Below, piece by piece: positions 32,470 through 39,153 of a stretch of DNA of 39,153 bases. Source of the stretch: a virus; IMG/VR virus record IMGVR_UViG_3300037340_000168, positions 1 to 39,153 of that record; one strand, given 5' to 3'. A program made the position numbers and the translations under genes. How positions within the stretch are numbered: position 1 is the first letter of the stretch; each line of letters opens with the position of its first letter. The notes below the pieces were generated by a model. That model ran no database searches and was not told the origin of the DNA. It was given only the letters and a program-made list of their open reading frames with translations.

Positions 32470-33399
32470 TCATTGAGAGGGGAGACAGGCTGTCCAATCC
32501 GCCGCTTCGGCGCCCAGGCTCCTATTAAGCACCGAAGCCAAGCGAACCCCTGCGCGGCTTAGCTGAAGGCGCACATCTACTTCGGCGGTGTCTACATAAT
32601 TTGTATCGAGATGCCGTATTGACTCGTTTGACGGTGGAAGACCGCCATAGGCGTCAACCTTGCCGACTTTGAATGTCTCCAGGGCCCAATCGTCCGGCGA
32701 GCCTGCCGCCCATTCAATGGCATCGGCGGGTGCTATTTGCGCAAGCAATTGTTTTGCTAGGGCCGATGGCGGTTTGGCGATGTCGTCAACAAATTGCGTA
32801 TCCCAAAAGCCGTGCAATTCGTCCCTTGGAGTATGGGGAAACCCATCTACGATCACCTTGACGCTGTTGCCTCCTCTGTCGTGGTTATCCGACGAGTGGA
32901 GGGGTTGATGGAGGTCCCCAATGAGATGCAGGAGGAATTTCAGTGCAATCAAACTTTCTTCGGGGTCAATATTTTGTGCGGCCAATTCGGCTTGAAATTG
33001 CAGGACCTTGTCTACCGCACATGCACGCGCCGGGCCATTCGACGCGAGCGTGTTCGCCGCCAGTGGTTTGCGACCAAAACAGGCGGCATCTAGGTCTGGA
33101 TTTTGATTTCCTATCTCGATATCTGTGAAATGCCAATTTTGCGTCTGCACGTAGTGCACTGTTCGATTATCCATGTCGCGATACTTGTCTGCCCAGGTAG
33201 CCTCGTTTGCAATGTCGTGCGCCGTGAGTGGATCAGCGTCTGCCGCTAACATTGCGGTCACCTGATTTTTAGCAGACCGGGTCAGACACTGCTGTGCAAT
33301 TAGCGCTATAGCCTTGTGACCGTCATCGCCCCATGAAAAGGCAGTTTGGGAAGCTCCAAGTACCAGGAATAGACTGACGGTTGCTATTTTCGTATTCAT
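32470..33399 (-). CDS. Secreted S1/P1-type nuclease
   Basis: A 309-aa zinc-dependent nuclease for single-stranded DNA/RNA. The signal peptide (VSLFLVLGASQTAFS) should be cut directly before Trp23, giving the N-terminal Trp that binds zinc in P1 nuclease. WGDDGHKA, NWHFTDIEI, LHLIGDLHQPLHSSDNHDRGGNSV and LHGFWDTQ hold the other conserved Asp and His ligands. ATG 33399 follows GGGAGG. It lies 159 bp from the OmpA operon in the same direction. It could degrade DNA in the periplasm; defence or nutrient use are both possible. Confidence 0.92.
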   Translation of the reverse strand: MNTKIATVSLFLVLGASQTAFSWGDDGHKAIALIAQQCLTRSAKNQVTAMLAADADPLTAHDIANEATWADKYRDMDNRTVHYVQTQNWHFTDIEIGNQNPDLDAACFGRKPLAANTLASNGPARACAVDKVLQFQAELAAQNIDPEESLIALKFLLHLIGDLHQPLHSSDNHDRGGNSVKVIVDGFPHTPRDELHGFWDTQFVDDIAKPPSALAKQLLAQIAPADAIEWAAGSPDDWALETFKVGKVDAYGGLPPSNESIRHLDTNYVDTAEVDVRLQLSRAGVRLASVLNRSLGAEAADWTACLPSQ

Positions 33400-33496
33400 A
33401 AAACGACCCTCCCAAAGTTTTACTCCGTCATCTCACCAACATGACGCGCGTTGATTGGACTAGGACGGGCGAATACTCAAGCGGCATCCAGGATGA

Positions 33497-33673
33497 GCAT
33501 GGAAGGGCGTGTGGTCGATCGCGGACTATATTGAGGCTACGGAAACCGGCGACGAAGCCCCGCGTCAGAAGTTCATGGGCGACATCCTCAAATATAATAA
33601 GGAGGACCTAGCAGCGACGTGGAACGTTTTAGGCTGGGTGAAATCCTTCGGCACCGGAATGACTGCGGCGTAG
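33497..33673 (+). pseudogene. Remnant of an RNase H-like/DEDD exonuclease-type gene
   Basis: An open stretch of 58 codons has the C-terminal signature of the RNase H-like nuclease family found in TM0106-type RecB-like proteins: KFMGDILKYNKEDLAATWNV, with the YN-ED helix that supplies the last metal-binding Asp, and GWVKSF after it. An in-frame stop at 33494-33496 comes just before it and no start follows, so only a 3' piece remains. The rest of 33400-34041 shows no intact gene. Confidence 0.5.
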
Positions 33674-34041
33674 CGAGCCGAGCGGGGTGTCGGAGCATAG
33701 TCCCTATGGCGAACGAATTTCGGCTGCTTCCGCCGTAGTATCTGATCACGAACGGAGCCCTCTTGTCCTTCGACGCAGAAAGCGCATCTTTGAGCGCCGC
33801 GGCGACCGGATATAGAGGCCGCGGCCCAGTTGCGCGACCGCCGTCAGATTGGCGACTTGGTATGAAATCACAATGTACTAACAAGTCGCTTCGTCGCAAG
33901 TTGCCGCGGGCGAGACCGTGAGCTGCATGCACATAACTTCAGATTACGAACTAGCCAAAGCAAGACCCTATGTGAGGTCTTTTGCCGGCTAGTGTCGACT
34001 AACCGATGGCCCACCGAGTGTTTCCGGACTAACCTGTTCTC

Positions 34042-34968
34042 ATGAATGCAATCAATGCAGACACGCGCTTTCGGCTTGCTGCTGTCGAGCACCTCGAGCG
34101 CGTGAGTGTCGCCGATGTCGTCACCGCCGACGATCTCCGCGCCGGCTTCATCGTCGATGGAGAGCGAATTCCATACATCAATCCCCAGCGCGGCATCTTC
34201 AAACCTGCCGCGATGCGGTACCTGCTGAGTGTCCGCACAGTATTTCCAGTATCGGGCCGGAAGGTTTGGTACGACGACCAGCGCCAAGTGCATGAACAGA
34301 TCGCCCGCGGCGACGACCTCATTGACTACGCGTTCATGGGCACCGACCCGGCCGCGGCCGACAATCGTTGGCTTCGAGAGGTGATGGAGGCGCAGATCCC
34401 GGTTATTTATTTTCTTGGCGTGGCGCCGCAGCGGTATTCGCCGATTTGGCCCGTCTACATCGCTCAATGGTCGGCCTCCGAATTGAAAGCACGACTGGCC
34501 TTCGCACCGCCGGCGACTGTTCAAGTCGGTGACGGGGTGCCCTCAGCGCCTGAGCGCCGTTACGGCTTACGCCTGGTCAGGCAACGCTTACACCAAGCGA
34601 CATTCCGCGAGGCCGTGCTTGCGGCCTATGGGGGTCGCTGCGCCGTCAGCGGATTGCCGGAGCCCAGGCTACTGGATGCTGCGCACATCATCGTCGATCG
34701 AGATGAACAATTCGGGCAGCCGATTGTCGCGAACGGCCTACCCCTGTCGAAAATTCATCATGCGGCGTTCGACGCTAACCTGATCGGCGTCGATGCTGAC
34801 TTTCGCATTCACGTGGCTGACCAACTGCTGGCGATCACTGACGGACCTATGCTAGAGGGCCTCAAAGCTCTGTCCGGATGTGTGATCCGAATGCCACATC
34901 GCCCGTCAGATTATCCCGACCGCGAACGGCTAGCTCAACGTTTTAGCCATTTCGTGGCTGCTCGATGA
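34042..34968 (+). CDS. HNH endonuclease, restriction-type (308 aa)
   Basis: The C-terminal HNH domain (about 185-265) has Cys200 in GGRCAVSGLPEP, DAAHIIVD (His215), NGLPLSKIHHAAFD and LIGVDADFRIHV, the pattern of McrA-like putative restriction enzymes (COG3440 type). The N-terminal 165 residues read as an alpha/beta DNA-reading domain: GIFKPAAMRYLLSVRT, KVWYDDQRQVHEQI, IPVIYFLGVAPQRYSPIWPV. No methyltransferase gene is nearby, so it may be a type IV (modification-dependent) enzyme. The ATG at 34042 is the first start in frame. Confidence 0.88.
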   Translation: MNAINADTRFRLAAVEHLERVSVADVVTADDLRAGFIVDGERIPYINPQRGIFKPAAMRYLLSVRTVFPVSGRKVWYDDQRQVHEQIARGDDLIDYAFMGTDPAAADNRWLREVMEAQIPVIYFLGVAPQRYSPIWPVYIAQWSASELKARLAFAPPATVQVGDGVPSAPERRYGLRLVRQRLHQATFREAVLAAYGGRCAVSGLPEPRLLDAAHIIVDRDEQFGQPIVANGLPLSKIHHAAFDANLIGVDADFRIHVADQLLAITDGPMLEGLKALSGCVIRMPHRPSDYPDRERLAQRFSHFVAAR

Positions 34969-35116
34969 TAACACAATCACTGATTGTCGGGCTCTTTTGC
35001 TGGCATCCCGCGATGTTGGGTTTAGCCGGGTTGGCGGACGCTATTGCTGATCACTGCGTGTCAAAGACTCAGGGTCGCGGCGTAAACCGGGCCCTGATGT
35101 TGAAAGCGAGGGTGAC

Positions 35117-36535
35117 ATGCCAAGGAACATCCTGATCTTTTCCGATGGCACTGGCCAGGCCGGCGGCCTAACCCCGGACCAGAACATCAGCAATATCTAC
35201 AAGCTGTATCGGGCGACCAGGTGCGGTCCCGATACCGTGATCAATCCGAGCCAGCAGCTGACCTTTTATGACCCGGGACTGGGATCCCAGCCCGACAGTG
35301 GAATGCTCTTTATCACCCGCGCGTATCGCTGGCTGCGCGATACGGTCAGCCAAGCAACCGGAATGGGCATCACGAACAACATCGTTGATTGCTATGCGGC
35401 ACTGCTGCGGATGTGGCAGCCGGGGGATCACGTATTTCTCTTTGGATTCAGTCGCGGCGCTTACACCGTTCGCTGCCTGGGGTCGGTCCTTTCGTTGTGT
35501 GGCATTCCCACGACTATGGCGAACGGAACACCGCTCTTTCGCGACAAGGCATCCACGCGCAAGATCGCTAAGGAGGCGGTGAAAAAAGTTTACGCCCACG
35601 TCAGCTCTCCCAAGGACGCTGCCTATTTCGAGCAGCGGAAGGCGCTCGCGTTTCGGTTTCGCAAGAAATATGGCTCCGACGTAAATGGCACATCTAACTG
35701 TAATCCGTTCTTTATTGGAGTGTTTGATACGGTTGCATCGCTAGGCAGTTACCGCGTTGGGGCGTTGGCGATTGTCGGCTTGCTCATATTTCTGTGGCTG
35801 TTGAGCCTGGTCTTCTGGTTCTTTTCCTATCCGCTCTGGCTCACCTTCGGAGTGCTTGTTGCGATCACATGCGTCTTCGCCGCCGTCTGGTACGCGATTG
35901 CCCACGTGCAATACGCGGTGGGGCTCGAAGGCTTCTCTTTCTGGCAGACCTTCCACTTCACGGCGTGGAAGATGCAGTTCTATGACAAGCATCTCGACAA
36001 CGCCGTTTGGTACGCGCGGCACGCCATGTCGATCGACGAGGACCGGGCGGACTTTCCCCGAGTGCAGTGGGCCAGTGTTCATAACAGCGGACCGGCCCGC
36101 CCCGACGCCTACCCCGACTGGCTGGACCAGGTCTGGTTTGCGGGTAATCACTCCGACATTGGCGGCAGCTACGCCGAGAATGAGGCTCGGCTGTCTGACA
36201 TTTCGCTCGATTGGATGGTCCACGCAGCAGAGAACCTGCCGGATGATAAGTCCCCCAATGGCAACGGCATTAAAGTCGACAAACGCTGGCTGCAGCTAAA
36301 CCCGGACCCGCTCGGACCGCAGCATGACGAGCGTGAGCCAGGGTATCTGTGGGGAAAATTGAAATGGCCGAAGGGAGTGCGGGAGATTGACCACAACGCG
36401 ATTTTACATCGATCGGTCAAAGATCGGTTTGCCGCTGACAAGGTCCAACATTTTTACGAGATGAAGCCCTACCGCCCGGAGAACTTGGTGGGGCACGATG
36501 ACCTTAGGCAATACTATCCGAATAACGCTGGGTGA
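35117..36535 (+). CDS. DUF2235 alpha/beta-hydrolase (phospholipase-like) with membrane segments
   Basis: A 472-aa member of DUF2235: it starts with ILIFSDGTGQ, has Asn-Ile-x-x-Ile-Tyr, DPGLG, and the nucleophile elbow FGFSRGAYTVR (Ser112). DQVWFAGNHSDIGGSY later supplies the Asp and His region (His in GNHSDIGG). Between, residues about 212-265 hold two membrane helices. Relatives include type VI secretion phospholipase effectors (Tle1) and many uncharacterised hydrolases. GAGGGTG precedes ATG 35117. It could act on membrane lipids, possibly as a membrane-damaging effector; no immunity gene or VgrG is seen next to it. Confidence 0.85.
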   Translation: MPRNILIFSDGTGQAGGLTPDQNISNIYKLYRATRCGPDTVINPSQQLTFYDPGLGSQPDSGMLFITRAYRWLRDTVSQATGMGITNNIVDCYAALLRMWQPGDHVFLFGFSRGAYTVRCLGSVLSLCGIPTTMANGTPLFRDKASTRKIAKEAVKKVYAHVSSPKDAAYFEQRKALAFRFRKKYGSDVNGTSNCNPFFIGVFDTVASLGSYRVGALAIVGLLIFLWLLSLVFWFFSYPLWLTFGVLVAITCVFAAVWYAIAHVQYAVGLEGFSFWQTFHFTAWKMQFYDKHLDNAVWYARHAMSIDEDRADFPRVQWASVHNSGPARPDAYPDWLDQVWFAGNHSDIGGSYAENEARLSDISLDWMVHAAENLPDDKSPNGNGIKVDKRWLQLNPDPLGPQHDEREPGYLWGKLKWPKGVREIDHNAILHRSVKDRFAADKVQHFYEMKPYRPENLVGHDDLRQYYPNNAG

Positions 36536-36569
36536 GCTCCTAGGCACATATCTTCAGATTTATACGGCC

Positions 36570-37040
36570 TTAATGAGTGGCCTGCTGGGGTACTGCTTTC
36601 AGGATTGCTCTCTGCTCATCCCACCGAACAGGAAGGGGCCTCATAACTCGTTTGAGCATGAGATCGGCTGGGTATTGCCCGTCGAGGATTTCGGTGACGA
36701 TATTCGGCGCCAAAAGGGTCAGTCGCAGAATGCGGCACGCATAGGATTGATTGACGCTTTCTGCCTTTGCCAGTTCTGTGATTGACGTAAATGTGCCGCT
36801 CTCGATCATCCGGCGCCATCGATAAGCCTTTGCAAGTGCCTTTAGCATCGCATTATTCGTTCTTTGCGATGCAGCTTGCCGAGGCAGCTTGAGCGTGGTC
36901 CAGGCGCCTTCAACCGATTGATGAAGTCGTTCGCCCGGATTATGAGGAATGTCAGAGATGATCATTTTGCGGCCACCACGAACTGCGAAGGCCATCGGAA
37001 CATGGACTGTGAGGGTGGCAGGTGCGTGCCGGCTTTTCAT
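36570..37040 (-). CDS. ParB/KorB-like HTH protein of the second recombinase module (156 aa)
   Basis: Residues about 55-150 carry AMLKALAKAYRWRRMIESGT, ITELAKAESVNQSYACRILRLTLLAPNIVTEILDGQ and PLPVRWDEQRAIL. The same arrangement forms the last 90 residues of the recombinase at 21757. Its start overlaps the recombinase stop by ATGA. It probably binds the recombination site or controls expression; the stand-alone form here against the fused form there supports a joint function. Confidence 0.7.
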   Translation of the reverse strand: MKSRHAPATLTVHVPMAFAVRGGRKMIISDIPHNPGERLHQSVEGAWTTLKLPRQAASQRTNNAMLKALAKAYRWRRMIESGTFTSITELAKAESVNQSYACRILRLTLLAPNIVTEILDGQYPADLMLKRVMRPLPVRWDEQRAILKAVPQQATH

Positions 37041-38359
37041 GCGGCAGTCCTTTGTCCGCCAGCTGGTGTATGTAGTTCCTGCATAAGGCTAGTGAGACCC
37101 TCGACCCGCAGCGTGATTTCGACACCCTTTCCTGAGATATCGACGCGGTCGACGAGCAGCTGAACCAACCGCGACTGTTCGGCCGGGAACAGCTCGGACC
37201 ACAGCGCATCGAAACGGCTCAGTTCATCGCGGACTTGCCGCTCGGTCAGACCCTTGTGGGACTTCCTGGCGGCGCGCCATGTGGCGACAATGATTTCCGG
37301 GGTCTGAACCATCGTACGGATCTGGGAGATCACCGCGTCCTCGATCTGTGCCGCCGGCACGCGCCGGATAGGTGAGGGGGAAGACCCCTGTCGGTTGACG
37401 TCGGTGGAGACGTAATAGCGATATAGCCTGCCGCTCTTGCGGGTATGCGTTGGCGTCATCGCAGCGCCTGTTGGCCCGAATATCAGACCCTTCAGCAGGG
37501 CAGGCGTCCGCCCCAGGGCGCGGGTGGTACGCTTTCGGGGGCTCGGATCGATGAGGGCGTGAACCTGGTCCCAGAGCCCACGGTCGATGATCGGATCGTG
37601 TTCGCCTGGGTGAGCCGTGCCCTTGTGCACGGCCTCGCCGAGGTAGACCCGGTTATGCAGCACCCGATAGAGGTAACCCTTGTCGATGGGCTTGCCTTGC
37701 TTGTTGAGGGTGCCTTCCGCCGCGAGAGCCTCGATCAATTGCTGCGGCGGAATACCACGAGCAAAGCGCGTAAATATTGAGCGCACCCGCGCGGCTTCGC
37801 GCTCGTTGATGATGAGCTTGCGTTCCTTGATGTCGTAGCCGAGCGGCGTCCAGCCGCCCATCCAGATGCCCTTGCGGCGCGAGGCGGAAAATTTGTCGCG
37901 GATGCGTTCGCCGATGACCTCTCGTTCGAACTGGGCAAAGGACAACAGGATGTTCAGCGTGAGCCGCCCCATGGAGGTGGTCGTATTGAATGCCTGGGTC
38001 ACACTGACGAAGGTGACCTCGTTGCGGTCAAAGACCTCGACCAGCTTCGCAAAATCCATCAGCGCGCGGCTGAGCCGGTCGATCTTGTAGACGACGACCA
38101 CGTCGACCTTGTTGGCCTCGATGTCGGCGAGGAGCCGCTTGAGGGCAGGGCGCTCCAGCGTGGCGCCCGACACGCCGCCGTCGTCATAGCGGTCGGGCAC
38201 CAGCACCCAGCCCTCGGGCCGCTGGCTGACCACGTAGGCTTCGCAAGACTCGCGCTGGGCATCCAGGCTGTTGAACTCCTGTTCGAGGCCCTCCTCGCTG
38301 GATTTTCGGGTATAGACGGCGCAGCGGAGTTTTCGCGTGGCGGGGAGCGGCGCCTTCAT
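37037..38359 (-). CDS. Large serine recombinase, module 2
   Basis: A 440-aa recombinase with AVYTRKSSEEG (Ser20), DDGGVSGATLERPALKRLL, YKIDRLSRALMDFAKLVEVF and QFEREVIGERIRDKFSASRR, plus a recombinase domain ending LVQLLVDRVDISGKGVEI. ATG 38359 overlaps the DUF2924 stop (ATGA). Compared with the other recombinase in the window it lacks the HTH tail, which is a separate gene directly downstream. The two share the same fold and motif order but have clearly different sequences, so they are not a recent duplication. Confidence 0.92.
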   Translation of the reverse strand: MKAPLPATRKLRCAVYTRKSSEEGLEQEFNSLDAQRESCEAYVVSQRPEGWVLVPDRYDDGGVSGATLERPALKRLLADIEANKVDVVVVYKIDRLSRALMDFAKLVEVFDRNEVTFVSVTQAFNTTTSMGRLTLNILLSFAQFEREVIGERIRDKFSASRRKGIWMGGWTPLGYDIKERKLIINEREAARVRSIFTRFARGIPPQQLIEALAAEGTLNKQGKPIDKGYLYRVLHNRVYLGEAVHKGTAHPGEHDPIIDRGLWDQVHALIDPSPRKRTTRALGRTPALLKGLIFGPTGAAMTPTHTRKSGRLYRYYVSTDVNRQGSSPSPIRRVPAAQIEDAVISQIRTMVQTPEIIVATWRAARKSHKGLTERQVRDELSRFDALWSELFPAEQSRLVQLLVDRVDISGKGVEITLRVEGLTSLMQELHTPAGGQRTAA

Positions 38360-38799
38360 GGCCGGCCCCGCGTATTTTTCAGACCAAAGAACACCAGCCC
38401 ATTCCAGCGTGTCCCGGTGATGTGGCGTGCGATTGCCGACAGCGACTTGTAGGGACGACCTTGGTATTCGAAATCTTCGCGCCGAACAGTCACGCAATGT
38501 TCAACGCCCTTCCAATCACGGATCAAACGCGTGCCGGCGATTGGGCGGGTTTCCAGAGCCGTCCGGCGGCGGGGCGCCTTACCCTCAAGTTCGTCGGCAA
38601 GCGCGTCCAGGCGTTCCAGCGTGGCTTCGCTTAGGCCGCCGTAGGCCAGTTCCTGGATCCGGTAGGCAAGTCGATGTTCCAGGAAGCGACGATTGTATGG
38701 CGGTGGCTCGTTGTCTAAGAGTTCGCGCCATTTCCGCTTGAGCTCGGCAATCGGAGCAGCCTGCAGGGCGGCCAACTGCGTAAGAACGGTGTCAGGCAT
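38356..38799 (-). CDS. DUF2924 protein, module 2
   Basis: A 147-aa DUF2924 protein starting MPDTVLTQLAALQAAPIAEL at ATG 38799. APIAELKRKWRELLDNEPPP, FLEHRLAYRIQELAYGGLSE and the C-terminal hallmark YQGRPYKSLSAIARHITGTRWNGLVFFGL are present. It overlaps the upstream 59-aa gene by 8 bp and the recombinase by four, so all are co-translated. Confidence 0.9.
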   Translation of the reverse strand: MPDTVLTQLAALQAAPIAELKRKWRELLDNEPPPYNRRFLEHRLAYRIQELAYGGLSEATLERLDALADELEGKAPRRRTALETRPIAGTRLIRDWKGVEHCVTVRREDFEYQGRPYKSLSAIARHITGTRWNGLVFFGLKNTRGRP

Positions 38800-38971
38800 C
38801 CGACGCTCCAATTGGGGTCGGATGTCCGCTCTCCGTGGCCGAGAAGTCGAGCGAACTTTCTCCGTTTTGGCTGGGTTTTCCCCTGCTGTTCCGAGCCAAT
38901 AGCCGCAGCTGGCCAAGCGCTAGGATCTCGCCCAATTCGGCAATGCGGTCCCCTGCCGGGGACTCGGTCAA
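38792..38971 (-). CDS. Small leader protein of recombinase module 2 (59 aa)
   Basis: Begins at TTG 38971 (MTESPAGDRIAELGEILALG) and ends overlapping the DUF2924 start. Similar short proteins beginning TESPAG-RIAELGEIL precede DUF2924 in rhizobial genomes as I remember them; no function is known. The TTG lies within one of the GTTGACC repeats of cos-like copy 3, so the repeats form the very start of this gene. Confidence 0.65.
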   Translation of the reverse strand: MTESPAGDRIAELGEILALGQLRLLARNSRGKPSQNGESSLDFSATESGHPTPIGASDA

Positions 38972-39127
38972 CCGGTCAACCCGGTCAACCTTATTTTTTG
39001 ACTGTTTTACTGGCGCTTTCTCGGGCGCCGCGCGAACCGCATGACCACCCCCCACCGGAAGGACCCGTGCCCCTCGGCGTTGCGGATGTCCAGCAGCCGG
39101 GGGCGTGGAAGAATTCCGATAGCAATC
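38966..39127 (-). promoter_or_regulatory. cos-like packaging module, copy 3
   Basis: Three GGTCAACC repeats lie at 38966, 38974 and 38983. TGTTTTACTGGCGCTTTCTC and GGGCGCCGCGCG follow, then AGGACCC at 39060-39066, an inverted repeat GCCCCTCGGC ... GCCGGGGGC (39070-39104) and ATAGCAATC at 39119-39127. On the minus strand GGGTCCTTCCGGTG is very close to the sequence I remember at lambda cosQ, GGGTCCTTTCCGGTG. Last repeat to AGGACCC is 77 bp, as in copy 1. It sits before a recombinase operon, not a terminase. Confidence 0.55.
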
Positions 39128-39153
39128 TTGGTCGGCTGACACATCGGGCGGAA

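Noticed and set aside
33588-33932. 114-codon minus-strand frame with a plausible middle part
   Set aside because: Overlaps the exonuclease remnant, no recognised motif, Arg/Ser-rich ends; cannot be supported.

Overview
The window is high-GC DNA from an alphaproteobacterium, most likely of the order Rhizobiales (Bradyrhizobium/Rhodopseudomonas/Pseudolabrys-like). The evidence is the metX-metW pair at the left edge and the character of the phage, DUF2924/DUF3489 and serine-recombinase genes. Only the first 2 kb looks like core chromosome: metX and metW (methionine biosynthesis) and a tRNA with anticodon CAT. Everything to the right looks mobile or accessory.

From 1992 to 21558 lies a 19.6-kb element integrated into the 3' end of that tRNA. 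A 15-bp copy of the tRNA 3' end (attL 1992-2006) recurs as attR at 21544-21558, and a tyrosine integrase sits directly inside attL. Most genes run leftwards in tight, overlapping order. They are a Tat-like-signal protein, a small M41-type zinc protease, an HTH protein, unknown proteins, a probable tail tape-measure protein with small tail-like genes, a primase-helicase, a lambda-type terminase (small and large subunits), a nucleoside-deoxyribosyltransferase-like protein and the integrase. A short rightward operon (19138-20302) holds two putative DNA-binding proteins around a membrane protein. Portal, capsid, protease, most tail and lysis genes are missing, so this is a defective prophage or a phage satellite. 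Between the terminase and primase genes, a 0.5-kb stretch of palindromes and GCCCCAA iterons looks like a replication/control region.

From 21.6 kb onwards is an accessory island framed by two serine-recombinase modules in the same orientation (21757-24187 and 36570-38971). Between them are a caspase-like protease fused to a Ski2/Hel308-type helicase (25069-28170), a three-gene envelope operon (OmpA-family protein, four-TM coiled-coil protein, vWA-like periplasmic protein), a secreted S1/P1 nuclease, a decayed exonuclease fragment, an HNH endonuclease and a DUF2235 hydrolase. The content suggests a defence island; this is inference.

The most unusual non-coding signal is a ~170-bp module present three times (6735-6901, 20787-20962, 38966-39127), all in the same orientation. 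Each has GTCAACC/GTCAGG repeats, then AGGACCC about 78 bp further on, then ATAGC(G/A)ATC a further 57-59 bp on. On the minus strand the middle motif is GGGTCCT, the same as lambda cosQ, and copy 1 lies exactly where cos should be, just upstream of the small-terminase gene. If these are cos-type packaging sites, the defence-like island lies between copies 2 and 3 and could be packaged by a cos phage. A second RNA-like signal is a set of three hairpins at 18873-18955 with an identical CGCCAA loop and different, compensated stems.
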